64,000 nucleotides of DNA from Asterias amurensis (GCF_032118995.1 NC_092660.1:21139962-21203961), one strand, 5' to 3'; positions 44,182 to 54,150 are shown, numbered from the stretch's first letter. Notes: a model not told the origin generated them from the sequence alone. A program made the numbers and translations.

Positions 44182-45290
44182 CGAGTGTCTCGGTGTCTGT
44201 TGTGGCGCTGATAGTTTAAATGACCACCTCTTCTGAATTGGCTGGTGTAGTTCGAATTACCCCTGTTGTTGTGCATGGGTCGTTTCCGATCATGTTTGTC
44301 GTTTCCTCTGAAAGTTGACCAGCCAACTTTGTTCCCAATTTTGTTGGTCTGCTGTATGTCCTTGCACTGTTGGGGCAAGTCATCACCAAATAAAAACCCT
44401 GTTACGGGCACATGTGGCGAGCAAAGACCAGAAAATTGTTTGTTAAGATCGGGCTTAATCAAATCCCGTCTTCGCACATTCAGTTCCTGGTTGGCGTGTC
44501 CAATAATGGCCACCGCATCCAATAGCTTGGTGATTTCAACCTTGAAATCAGGGTTTACCTGAGTGGGCGGGTCAGTAGCAGCGGGTCTGGACATAAGTGA
44601 GTTTATTACCCCAACTACGGGTATAATTCCTTTAAGAAGTGCCTGTTGCACCTTCTGGAATTTTATGTCCTGAGAGCGAGTCTTTGGCTTTAGTGAGCTC
44701 CATATCTCGGGGTTAACCCGAGTGCACTCCAAATTTTTGACGTTGGTCGGTCTTTGGATGGTCTTGAGCTTTTCCACGGCCTTGTCCTCCGGCAATTTAT
44801 GGCGGACCATTTTATCCACTACCTTAGCCAATTTGTCATTGACTGCATCGGCAGTCGGTGCATCCTCCGCATATAGTTGTTCAAAATTGTCCAACAACTG
44901 GTCATCTGGGCATAAGGTTTTTGACCCCTGCTGGCTCTCTTGAAGGAGCTCGTCTATGGCCTTTGAGGCACTCTCCGTATCAGATTCTGAATCCGATGAC
45001 AGTCTAGGCCGCTTGGCGGGTCGACTGAGAATCACTGTTTGCATGTTTTCGATGGCTTCGGCCATACATGCAAGTTTCCCTGAAACATCCGCAAATTCTT
45101 GCCGGGAAACCGTGTCTGATGACGGGACCGTTGAGCGCTTAGGCTTTCGGCCTTTAACTTTCGGTTTGCCCGAAACTAAGCCAATTGATGAATTGTCATC
45201 TTGTCCCAAACCCGGGTCTTCCTGGGTATCAATTGCACCCGATGGGCCAGCCATCAACTCAAGGAGATCTGGTTCGTCGTAGTTGTCCAT
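44139..45290 (-). CDS. DIRS gag-like protein
   Basis: 383 codons from the Met at 45290 (MDNYDEPDLLELMAGPSG); the frame is open further upstream into the terminal repeat, but this Met is the plausible start. It is acidic at the N-terminus, with nuclear-localisation-like KVKGRKPKRS and RPAKRPRLSS, and has a basic Arg/Gly/His-rich C-terminus (RRGGHLNYQRHNRHRDTRWN) without a zinc knuckle. Position and composition identify it as gag. No catalytic function is expected. Confidence 0.75.
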   Translation of the reverse strand: MDNYDEPDLLELMAGPSGAIDTQEDPGLGQDDNSSIGLVSGKPKVKGRKPKRSTVPSSDTVSRQEFADVSGKLACMAEAIENMQTVILSRPAKRPRLSSDSESDTESASKAIDELLQESQQGSKTLCPDDQLLDNFEQLYAEDAPTADAVNDKLAKVVDKMVRHKLPEDKAVEKLKTIQRPTNVKNLECTRVNPEIWSSLKPKTRSQDIKFQKVQQALLKGIIPVVGVINSLMSRPAATDPPTQVNPDFKVEITKLLDAVAIIGHANQELNVRRRDLIKPDLNKQFSGLCSPHVPVTGFLFGDDLPQQCKDIQQTNKIGNKVGWSTFRGNDKHDRKRPMHNNRGNSNYTSQFRRGGHLNYQRHNRHRDTRWNAKPRQDVETAK

Positions 45291-45360
45291 GGTGCAAAGT
45301 GCCAACATATACCCGTAATTGTACGAAGTATAGAGATTCGATGTACATACTCCGGCACAG

Positions 45361-45475
45361 AAAAATGTATTGGGGAGCACTGGGCGTGGTGGGGCATTTA
45401 TACCAGGAACATCTTTTCATGTTCTCTCAACTGTGACTAATTACTCCGGTGGAAAGTGTAATCTCATGTAAGTCC
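45361..45475. repeat. DIRS right inverted terminal repeat
   Basis: The inverse of 40758-40872. It lies upstream of gag on the coding strand and probably holds the promoter (CATTTATACCAG is the inverted TATA-like box). Confidence 0.92.
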
Positions 45476-45504
45476 GAAGTGGAGGTGATGACGAGGTGGA
45501 ATTC

Positions 45505-46151
45505 AAAATGACGATGAAAGTGCTTGTCGTGCTCAGATTACTTCTGTTGTTAAATGGTGCGAGGAAAACAATCTCATATTAAATGTAGACAAAACAAAAG
45601 AGTTGATTGTGGACTTCCGTAGGAAACATAAGAACATTAAAGAGCCTGTTTATATCCATGACAACGTTGTAGAACAAGTTGGTAGTTTTAAACTACTCGG
45701 TACGTACATTGCCAATGACCTTACTTGGAACATTAATTGCCATGAAATTCTGAAAAAGGCCCGTCAACGTTTATTCTTTTTACGTAAACTGAACTCATTT
45801 GGTGTTCGTAAGTGTATTTTAGTAAATTTTTACCGGGCTATAATTGAAAGCATCCTTTGTTCATCCATCATTAATTGGTTTGGTCGTGTTTCTGCCAGTG
45901 ATCTTCGCAAGCTGAATTCTGTTGTACGATCTGCAGAGAGGATTATCGGTGCTAGCCTGCCATCACTTGAATCAATCTATAGTCACAGAATGTGTAAACG
46001 CACTAGGTCTATAATGCAGGACGAGTTCTACCCAGCAGCTGATTATTTCCAATTTCTCCCTTCTAACCGTCGTCTTAAGCATTTTAAAGGTAGTAAGCGG
46101 TTCATAGATAGTTTTTATCCTCATGCTGTTCGTGCTTTTAATGATAACTAG
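45505..46151 (+). pseudogene. Severed C-terminus of the non-LTR reverse transcriptase
   Basis: It picks up directly where the RT frame at 40694 was cut: WCEENNLILNVDKTKELIVD, FKLLGTYIANDLTWNINC, KKARQRLFFLRKLNSFGV, NFYRAIIESILCSSIINW, AERIIGASLPSLESIYSHRM and RFIDSFYPHAVRAFNDN. These are the thumb and C-terminal blocks of CR1/L2/Rex1-type elements. The stop is at 46149-46151. Confidence 0.85.
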
Positions 46152-46343
46152 TTTGTTTTCTGCTTTTTGTAGCTTATATTTGTATCTAATTTTATTTTAG
46201 TATTTTCTTCGCAATGTTTTTAAATGTATTTTGTGGTTGTTAATCTAGAGAGCTCGAGGTACACTACAATTTCCGATGTTTTAGGTTTTTAACTTTTTAA
46301 CGTTGGCTGAATAAATCATTCTAATTTTAATTCTAATTCTAAT

Positions 46344-46867
46344 GATACTAAGTAAACAATTTCAACCGCCAGACAAATTTTCTGAGCATTAGGCCTGCCA
46401 GACACCCCCTCCCCTAAATATTTTGTGTACAAACCTATGGGCTGAAATTAACCAGTTGTCAAATTAGCTCAGATTTACATGAAACTTTGTCTAACTGTTC
46501 CACTATGGCTAAAATGAACACAAACCAAAAATTAAATCCATACCCCGTACCGTTTCCGAGATACAGCCTCTTAAAATATGCTGTAATCTCCCCCTTTTGG
46601 AGCTCCACCCCCGGCCGACACCGCGCGTCGTGGTGGTATTCTTTCAAACGTTAAGAGCCCGTAATTTAATAACGACCCCAGCTGTTTGGCTGAAAGGTGT
46701 ATGCTATTTAAGATGTGGCCCTTGATTCATAATTTGGCTGCACTTGGCCTGCCAGACACCCCCACCCGTGGGGTTAAACATCGGAGGAACCACCTTAACC
46801 AAGTTGAAATGACCAATAGGCCTAGTGCACTATTCGTAACACAAGACAATATCAGCCGCCAGACAAA
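46344..46867. other. Spacer between LINE and foldback element with a diverged duplication
   Basis: GCCTGCCAGACACCCCC occurs twice (46393, 46749) and CCGCCAGACAAA twice (46369, 46856), so the ~490 bp are bounded by related sequence. No gene is recognised. Confidence 0.45.
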
Positions 46868-48000
46868 AAATGTGTAATCTCATGTACAAGGTCCACTATA
46901 GTATAGTAAACACACTGGTCCATGTTGAAGGTTACAGAACTGTTGGGTGTAATCTCATGTACAAGGTCCACTGTAGTATAGTAAACACAATGGTCCACGC
47001 TTTATAGGGTAAATAACCATTGGGTGTAATCTCATGTACAAGGTCCACTATAGTATAGTAAACACACTGGTCCACGCTTTATAGGGTAAATAACCATTGG
47101 GTGTAATTTCATGTACAAGGTCCATTATAGTATAGTACACACTGGTCCATGCTCGAAGGTTACAGAACTGTTGGGTGTAATCTCATGTACAAGGTCCACT
47201 ATAGTATAGTAAACACTGGTCCACGCTTTATAGGGTAAATAACCACCGGGTGTAATTTCATGTAAAAGGTCCACTATAGTATAGTAAACACACTGGTCCA
47301 TGCTCGAAGGTTACAGAACTGTTGTGTGTAATCTCATGTACAAGGTCCACTATAGTATAGTAAACACACTGGTCCACGCTTTATAGGGTAAATAACCACC
47401 GGGTGTAATTTCATGTACAAGGTCCACTATAGTATAGTAAACACACTGGTCCATGCTCGAAAGTTACAGAACTGTTGTGTGTAATCTCATGTACAAGGTC
47501 CACTATAGTATAGTAAACAAACTGGTCCTTGCTTTGAGTGTAAACGCATGTACAAGGTCCACTATAGTATAGTAAACACACTGGTCCTTGTAGGGTAAAT
47601 AACCATTGGGTGTAATCTCATGTACAAGGTCCACTATAGCATAGTAAACACACTGGTCCATGTAGGGTAAATAACCATTGGGTGTAATCTCATGTACAAG
47701 GTCCACTATAGTATAGTAAACACTGGTCCATGTTTTGAGTGTAAAACTCAATCCATGTACAAGGTCCACTTTAGTATAGTAAACACACTAGTCCATGCTT
47801 GAAGGTTACAGAACTGTTGGGTGTAATCTCATGTACAAGGTCCACTGTAGTATAGTAAACACACTGGTCCACGCTTTATAGGGTAAATGACCATTGGGTG
47901 TAATCTCATGTACAAGGTCCACTATAGTATAGTAAACACACGTATGGTTAGAACCATTGGCTGTAATCTCATGTTCAAGGTCCACTATTGTATAGTAAGC
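46868..48000 (+). repeat. 77-bp tandem repeats, left arm
   Basis: About 15 units of TGTAATCTCATGTACAAGGT, CCACTATAGTATAGTAAACA, CACTGGTCCA and a variable linker (GCTTTATAGGGTAAATAACC or GCTCGAAGGTTACAGAACTG). ACTATAGTATAGT is a palindromic core. Confidence 0.92.
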
Positions 48001-48448
48001 TTTTATCCTGATGAAGGAATTGCTTTAGAAATATATTTTAAATGTTAACTTAATGTCATTTGCAGTGTCCGCTCCTTATATGTGCATTTCAAAGTCAATG
48101 ATGTCTTAAAAAACCTCCTCCACGTAATCATTCCTCTGTTAGATAGTAAACATTAGGAGTCCACGCTTGCATATACCAGTAAGTGTGTGAAAAAAAATGA
48201 AGTCCTCAGTTGGATAGTTTAAAAAAAGAGTCCTCACTTGCAGGTCTATACCAGTAAGTGTGTGTGTGTGTGTCATAATTATTTTATATCAAAAACTTGA
48301 AGATGAACACAAATTAATGATCCAGAGTATTTTGTTATTGTCATGATGAATGTTTTGGTTAAGCGGTTAGTGAACTAACCGGTTACTTTCAGCAGTACTC
48401 TCAAACAATCTTTATTTCAGCTTTTACAATTTAAAGCAACACTCTTAC

Positions 48449-48562
48449 CGATATCTGGGTTTATGTACTTGCAAACAAAACCCTCTTGATCACACTTCTT
48501 ATTACAAAAGAAGTGTGCTACCTCTCTGGGCGCAGGGGCCCTTCTCCTATTTCGATGCATCC
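48449..48562 (-). CDS. Candidate shared second exon with Cys motif, unidentified gene
   Basis: The acceptor TTATTTTTAG and donor GTAAGA bound 114 nt, phase 1 at both ends. It encodes MHRNRRRAPAPREVAHFFCN then KKCDQEGFVCKYINPDI. The C-x3-C-x6-C spacing and the KYINPDIG tail weakly recall the entry into SET domains such as KMT5A, but this is a guess. Both upstream exon candidates (49854-49866 and 50279-50348) end in the matching phase. No following exon is found to the left, where the repeat arm begins, so the gene may be truncated. Confidence 0.45.
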
Positions 48563-48918
48563 CTAAAAATAATAATGGTAATATTTTAAACTTTAATTGT
48601 TTTAAACTGGTCAGTGAACAAGACTAAAATGTATAGGCCTATAACTTATGGTGTGTTCAAACTAATTCGCATTTTTTAGAAGCCCAATATTGAACTTGGG
48701 GCCCCCCACAAAACCACGTCAGTGGCGTAACTAAGGGGGGGGGGGGGCACGGGGCACATACCCCCTAATAAATTAAGATTATTGGATCACTACCACTGTA
48801 ACAGCATCTGATCTATGCTGTAGTGCTCACAGCTCAGCAGTAGAGTATGGACGGTATTATTAATAGTAATCGTTACCCTGACTCGATCCTCCTGACATTC
48901 TGATGGTCTAAAGGGATG

Positions 48919-49247
48919 TGAACAAGTACTAGAACTAGTACTAGGGCTCGGAACAACACTACTAGAACTAGTACTAGGGCTCGGAACAACACTACTAGAA
49001 CTAGTACTAGGGCTCGGAACAACACTACTAGAACTAGTACAAGGGCTCGGAACAACACTACTAGAACTAGTACTAGGGCTCGGAACAACACTACTAGAAC
49101 TAGTACTAGGGCTCGGAACAACACTACTAGAACTAGTACTAGGGCTCGGAACAACACTACTAGAACTAGTACTAGGGCTCGGAACAACACTACTAGAACT
49201 AGTACTAGGGCTCGGAACAACACTACTAGAACTAGTACTAGGGCTCG
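48919..49247. repeat. 33-bp minisatellite, ten copies
   Basis: The unit is ACACTACTAGAACTAGTACT plus AGGGCTCGGAACA, nearly perfect. The motif CTAGTACTAG recurs once at 50206 and CTCGGAACAC at 50140, so the unit may derive from the neighbouring exon region. The Leu/Val-rich frame on the - strand is an artefact of a period divisible by three. Confidence 0.93.
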
Positions 49248-49449
49248 AAATTTACACTGAACTGCAGGCCAAAGGCCAGTGTTTTTGTGGAGGTCTTATG
49301 TTTTTGTTGACTTTCAGTCTGATAATTCTCTTCAAATTTTGTCGAGTATTCCCATAATTCAAATGAGATAAATCTTCTCCTAATGCTTGTTCAAATTAAA
49401 CCAGTTCAAATGTTAAACTGTATCTAATATGTAATTCTTTTTTTTTGTT

Positions 49450-49690
49450 CACAATTTCTTAGAGCTGCTTAACGAAAAGGCATGCCAACTTTCCGGTGCT
49501 TAGTGCTTACTGCACGAAAATGAATGACGTCACAATGCAAATTCCATGGTGAACGCGCAAGCTGGCCGCCTAATTTTCTTGCTAACCAGCTAACCTGTGA
49601 AATACTCTTACACCTAAGCAAATTTGTCTGCTACAGTAAGCACAAAAAATGTGCTTACCGTTATGATTATGAAATGGGCCCTGGTCTTGT
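49450..49690. mobile_element. Diverged MITE (CCAATTTCATAGAGCTGC family)
   Basis: The left end CAATTTCTTAGAGCTGCTTA and right end TATGAAATGGGCCC match the 19125-19368 element. It lies inside the core of the foldback element. Confidence 0.6.
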
Positions 49691-49853
49691 ACAAAACCTT
49701 ATGGTCCAGGGCAGTAAACTTGTTGAGCTACATTAACAAGCCCTGCGTTGCAGTCTTGTGGATTTTGGCACCCTAAATTCGAGCCCTGACCTAAGTAGGT
49801 CTACGGTTACGATTATCACAAAAATAGTAATAAGCTTATAAAAGTAAGTTTAC

Positions 49854-49866
49854 CTTCACTTGACAT
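49854..49866 (-). CDS. Candidate alternative first exon (13 nt coding)
   Basis: ATG TCA AGT GAA G is followed by GTAAAC. Phase 1 agrees with the exon at 48449-48562, giving MSSEG followed by MHRNRRR. The short length makes this tentative. Confidence 0.3.
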
Positions 49867-49891
49867 ACTATTATAAATAATTAGTATGTCG

Positions 49892-50197
49892 CTATGTTGT
49901 GTATCTCGCGATATATAATACCAGCAGTTGTAGAAATATGATGACAAATAAGAGAAAAATAACAATTCTCTTGAAATAAAGAAACCAAGCAATGCTGAAT
50001 CTACTTGCTCTCCGTCTTTCACCAGTTCTGTGAACCCTGACAAATCTTAAAATGTTGTCTTCTCTAATAGTTCCAATAACACTATTAACAGCTGCTGGAT
50101 TTGTAGATTTGTGACCACCAACACAAACATTAGCAGCAGTACTCGGAACACTTACAGTAGGCCTAGGTGGCAATGGCCTATCAGTGATACTTTCCAT
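49892..50197 (-). CDS. Small tail-anchored-type ORF, 101 aa
   Basis: Starts with a true ATG (MESITDRPLPPRPTVSVPST), continues with a polar middle and a basic patch HRTGERRRASR, and ends with a ~27-residue hydrophobic helix (FLYFKRIVIFLLFVIIFLQL) just before the stop, like a tail-anchored membrane protein. There is no recognised family. It may be a real small gene or an alternative transcript leader of the neighbouring exons. Confidence 0.3.
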   Translation of the reverse strand: MESITDRPLPPRPTVSVPSTAANVCVGGHKSTNPAAVNSVIGTIREDNILRFVRVHRTGERRRASRFSIAWFLYFKRIVIFLLFVIIFLQLLVLYIARYTT

Positions 50198-50278
50198 GCT
50201 ACAACTAGTACTAGTAGTAGTGTTAACACTCCTTTGTACAAATATTAAATAAAAATGGCACTGCCATGATGCATTTAC

Positions 50279-50348
50279 CTATATTTGTTGGTGCTTCCTC
50301 ACAAGAAGTGTCTGTAGATGCCACAAAAGATGGCCGCTGCCGCCGCAT
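50279..50348 (-). CDS. Candidate first exon MRRQRPSFVASTDT..., unidentified gene
   Basis: ATG at 50346-50348, then 23 codons and one base to the donor GTAAATGC. It encodes MRRQRPSFVASTDTSCEEAP then TNI. Phase 1 joins in frame with 48449-48562. A CCAAT box (ATTGG at 50379-50383) lies ~31 bp upstream and a YY1-like AAGATGGCCGC overlaps the exon at 50327, both promoter-like. Together with the downstream exon it forms the best gene candidate inside the foldback core. Confidence 0.45.
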
Positions 50349-50420
50349 GTGCTGTGTGGACCTCAAACAAGCACTGTGATTGGTTGAAAGTTCACTCATT
50401 CATGATCCATCAGTAGAGGG
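50349..50420 (-). promoter_or_regulatory. Promoter-like segment of the core gene candidate
   Basis: It contains AACCAATCACAG (CCAAT box) and a GC-rich start region (CATGCGGCGGCAGCGGCCAT) in AT-rich surroundings. Assignment is by motif and position only. Confidence 0.35.
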
Positions 50421-50989
50421 CGACATTATGACATAATATAAATTTTCACACACACTACTAAGTCAAAAGAGGGCGACATTGATGGGTGTGCAGTCCACAC
50501 AGTGTTGTTTTGATTTTTACAGACATTCCTTCATTGTGTGGACCAAACTAAAAACAATGGAATAATATTATTTTCAGTTATTAAATAAAATAGGCCAAAA
50601 ACATTGTGTGGACCCGGTGTATGTCCACACAAAGTCAACAGTCCACAGTTTGTTGGTGTGCAAACAAGGTGACGTCCACACAAAGATAGCTGGGCCAACA
50701 CACACACACACACACGCACACCTACTGGTATAGACCTGCAAGTGAGGACTCTTTTTTTAAACTATCCAACTGAGGACTTCATTTTTTTCACACACTTACT
50801 GGTATATGCAAGCGTGGACTCCTAATCTTTACTATCTAACAGAGGACTGATTACGTGGAGGAGGTTTTTTAAGACATCATTGACTTTGAAATGCACATAT
50901 AAGGAGCGGACACTGCAAATGACATTAAGTTAATATTTGAAATATATTTCTAAAGCAATTCCTTCATCAGGATAAAAGCTTACTATACA

Positions 50990-52195
50990 ATAGTGGACCT
51001 TGAACATGAGATTACAGCCAATGGTTATAACCATACGTGTGTTTACTATACTATAGTGGACCTTGTACATGAGATTACACCCAATGGTTATTTACCCTAT
51101 AAAGCGTGGACCAGTGTGTTTACTATACTATAGTGGACCTTGTACATGAGATTACACCCAATGGTTCTGTAACCTTCAAGCATGGACCAGTGTGTTTACT
51201 ATACTATAGTGGACATTGTACATGGATTGAGTTTACACTCAAAACATGGACCAGTGTGTTTACTATACTATAGTGGACCTTGTACATGAGACTACACCCA
51301 ATAGTTATTTACCCTACAAGGACCAGTGTGTTTACTATACTATAGTGGACCTTGTACATGAGTTTACACTCAAAGCAAGGACCAGTTTGTTTACTATACT
51401 ATAGTGGACCTTGTACATGAGATTACACACAACAGTTCTGTAGCCTTCGAGCATGGACCAGTGTGTACTATACTATAGTGGACCTTGTACATGAAATTAC
51501 ACCCGGTGGTTATTTACCCTATAAAGCGAGGACCAGTGTTGTTACTATACTAAAGTGGGCCTTGTACATGAGATTACACCCAATGGTTATATACCCTATA
51601 AAGCGTAGACCAGTGTGTTTACTATGTTAAAGTGGACCTTTTACATGAGATTACACCCAACAGTTCTGTAACCTTCAAGCATGGACCAGTGTGTTTACTA
51701 TACTATAGATGACCTCGTACATGAGACTACACCCAATGGTTATTTACCCTACAAGGACCAGTGTGTTTACTGTACTATAGTGGACCTTGTACATGAGTTT
51801 ACACTCAAAGCAAGGACCAGTTTGTTTACTATACTATAGTGGACCTTGTACATGAGATTACACACAACAGTTCTGTAACCTTCGAGCATGGACCAGTGTG
51901 TACTATACTATAGTGGACATTGTACATGAAATTACACCCGGTGGTTATTTACCCTATAAAGCGAGGACCAGTGTTGTTACTACACTAAAGTGGACCTTGT
52001 ACATGAGATTACACCCAATGGTTATATACCCTATAAAGCGTGGACCAGTGTGTTTACTATACTAAAGTGGACCTTGTACATGAGATAACACCCAACAGTT
52101 CTGTAACCTTTCAAGCATGGACCAGTGTGTTTACTATACTATAGATGACCTCGTACATGAGATTACACCCTATGGTTATTAAAACCTCAAAGCAA
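50990..52195 (-). repeat. 77-bp tandem repeats, right arm
   Basis: Inverse of the left-arm array, with the same linkers. Two ~400-bp blocks within it (51220-51690 and 51710-52150) are near-identical, a secondary duplication not seen in the left arm. One more detached unit lies at 52800-52878. Confidence 0.9.
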
Positions 52196-52798
52196 GGACC
52201 AGAGTGTTTTTTTTTTATAAAGAACTAATCTGTTTGTTTTTTATTGAAAAAGTTGATTTGCCTCCTTCAAAATGCAAAATCAATAAAATATTCATTTTAA
52301 AATGCATTGGCAGCTACATGGATTGGTGCGCTTCCTGTAAAATAACGGTGACCTTTAGACGGGAGTTCCAAATGGCCGGGCAAATTCGAGAGCCTGGCCA
52401 ATATACTGATAATGAATACATTAATCGATTTATCAAGAACTACAATGTTGTAGCGAAAACGCCATAAACACTTTATTTAACCAATATTCAAACAATCAAC
52501 GATGTGCAATAATATAACAATTATCGGATACTTTTTCACTGAATCTGAAGGGACTGAGTGTCTAGTAAAGAGTTGCATGAAATGTGCATGAAGTCTTTAC
52601 TTCAAATACAAAAAGGTTCCAACATTCTGTAACATTTCAATGACATCACGAAAATACCAAGGATCATATAACATTGAAACATTTGAATAAAACATTTGGA
52701 TTAACCATGTTCCAACACGCTTTAACATGTTATAACAATAGAAACATACAGTAACTTGATAACAAATTCAAGGTATTTTACAAAAAATTAATTAAAGG
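52196..52798. other. Spacer right of the foldback element
   Basis: An 87-codon frame (52204-52467) has no recognised domain and begins in a T-rich tract; its last ~45 codons have normal amino-acid composition but no splice sites could be assigned. Otherwise AT-rich. Confidence 0.35.
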
Positions 52799-52893
52799 TA
52801 TTTAGCAAGGACCAGTTTGTTTACTATACTATAGTTGACCTTGTACATGAGATTACACACAACAGTTCTGTAACCTCCAACCTTCTTTCCATC

Positions 52894-53221
52894 TACAACC
52901 TGACAAGCTCGCCACCAGCAAAGTCGCCCCCTGCAAAGTCGTCCCCTACCTGGCTCACCCCGAGCTGTTTCAAAGTCGCCCCCTGACAATGTCGCCCCCA
53001 AACAATGTCGCCCCCTAGCAGAGTCGCCCCCTGACAATGTCGCCCCCAGCCAATGTCGCCCCCTAGCAAAGTCGCCCCCACCCAGATTCTGAAAATACTT
53101 AAAGGCTCGCCCCGGGTTGGAACAAAGTCGCCCCCTACCTGGCTCACCCCGAGTTGTTTCAAAGTCGCCCCTGACAACGTCGCCCCCTGACAATGTCGCC
53201 CCCTAGCATAGTCGCCCCCAG
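52894..53221. repeat. GTCGCCCCC-based degenerate minisatellite
   Basis: About 18 imperfect 14-18-bp units (GTCGCCCCCTGACAAT / GTCGCCCCCTAGCAAA) with two copies of a longer insert containing CTACCTGGCTCACCCCGAG. Related in core to the 14-bp array at 20926-21094. Confidence 0.85.
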
Positions 53222-53239
53222 ATGTTGTTCTGAAAATAA

Positions 53240-53500
53240 TTAAAGGCAGTTGACACTATTGGTAGTTACTCAAAATAGTTGTTAGCATAAAACCTTTCTT
53301 GGTGACGAGCAATGGGGAGGTTGATGGTATAAAACATCGTGAGAAACAGCTCCCTCTGAAGTGCCATAGTTTTCGAGAAAGAAGTAATTTTCCCACGAAT
53401 TTGATTTCGAGACCTCAGATAAAGAATTTTGAGGTAGGTCTCGAAATCAACCATCTGAGAAGACACACCTTTGTGTGCATGTGACCATGGTGCGACAGAG
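53240..53500. mobile_element. TTAA MITE (family 2), truncated inverted copy
   Basis: It starts TTAAAGGCAGTTGACACTAT and follows the inverse of the 16748-17131 element through TTTCGAGACCTCAG, then loses similarity near 53500. Confidence 0.7.
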
Positions 53501-53632
53501 AGTTTCTTATACAAAAGGTGACTCTTTTGAACCACTAGTTTGAATAGACACTTGGCTGGCGGCGTGTCAGACCCCCGGATCGTCCCCAATCTGTAAACCT
53601 CAGTTTTATATAGATATCAACCTCAAAGTTGG

Positions 53633-53657
53633 TACCGACCGCGGTTGGCGGTCGGTA
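53633..53657. repeat. Perfect 10-bp stem hairpin
   Basis: TACCGACCGC-GGTTG-GCGGTCGGTA, an isolated GC-rich hairpin in the subtelomere. Function unknown. Confidence 0.7.
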
Positions 53658-54150
53658 TGACCACCCTCCGTCAGCGCCATTATGGAGTCATCGTAAGACG
53701 TTCCATTGTCCAAATGTGGGATCATTCTCCCGACACTCTCATTGTCTGTGTGTTATTGTCCCCATAATTTTGATTTGAGTGACAGGAAATTACTCACACT
53801 TGAATATGCTCATGTGATAAAATCTTCACTCAGCTCCCTGCAGCTGTAAGCTCCCAATTATGCTGGAGTTTTCGATAACTTGTTTAATTTAATTTTTCGT
53901 AATAAAATAATAATAATGATTGATTTCAAAGCTGAGCTTTCAGATCTTTTTCTAAGTGGAATACTTGTTCTTATTTTATTTGTTTTTCATTACACTCATG
54001 AGCGTCACTGATGAGTGCTATAAAATAAGCCACTATTATTATTGTATCGAACTGAAACTGTGCGCCCCGCCGGTGCATTGGAGGGCCCCGCGGGATCATG
54101 GACATGATGGAGGACAACGAATGCAGCCTAGGGTATTGAAAATTGCAACA
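53658..54150. other. Subtelomeric unique stretch
   Basis: No gene or repeat recognised; short open frames only. Confidence 0.4.

Larger units (their letters stand above)
40691..45504 (-). mobile_element. DIRS-type tyrosine-recombinase retrotransposon, near-complete
   Basis: Read on the - strand it encodes gag, RT-RNase H and a tyrosine recombinase in overlapping ORFs. Inverted terminal repeats of ~115 bp lie at 40758-40872 and 45361-45475. An internal complementary region (40944-41060) is the inverse of both extremities (40691-40767 and 45461-45504) joined end to end, the hallmark of DIRS-1-like elements. It sits inside a LINE RT ORF with ATTC present once at each border and no target duplication. 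All three ORFs are open, so it may be young. Confidence 0.93.
38320..46343 (+). mobile_element. CR1/L2/Rex1-type non-LTR retrotransposon split by a DIRS element
   Basis: The parts, in order, are an endonuclease ORF (38320-39342), an RT ORF (39314-40694), a foreign DIRS insertion (40695-45504), the RT C-terminus (about 45505-46151) and a 3' UTR ending in AATAAATCATTCTAATTTTA and ATTCTAA repeats (46311-46343), typical microsatellite-tailed LINE ends. One frameshift and the insertion make it inactive. Its LINE nature is certain; the clade is a judgement from motif style. Confidence 0.85.
46868..52195. mobile_element. Foldback-like element with tandem-repeat arms
   Basis: The left arm (46868-48275) and right arm (50700-52195) are inverse copies. 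The inner ~270 bp (48001-48275 against 50712-50990) are about 98 percent identical, with mirrored (GT)n/(CA)n at 48256-48273 and 50699-50716. The outer arm parts consist of 77-bp tandem units. The 2.4-kb core carries exon candidates and a 33-bp minisatellite. Long inverted arms built of tandem repeats are the defining architecture of foldback transposons (Drosophila FB/Galileo, sea-urchin TU). No transposase is found. Confidence 0.65.

Noticed and set aside
48873..49223. A 116-codon Leu/Val/Phe-rich frame that looks like a membrane protein
   Set aside because: It is a perfect repeat of an 11-residue block generated by the 33-bp minisatellite.
49816..50043. A 75-codon frame MSGFTELV...
   Set aside because: Its first codon is TTG, not ATG, and an in-frame stop lies just upstream. 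Only its last four codons (from the internal ATG) are kept, as the alternative first exon.
52204..52467. An 87-codon open frame
   Set aside because: It starts in a poly-T tract and matches nothing known; kept only as a remark in the spacer entry.
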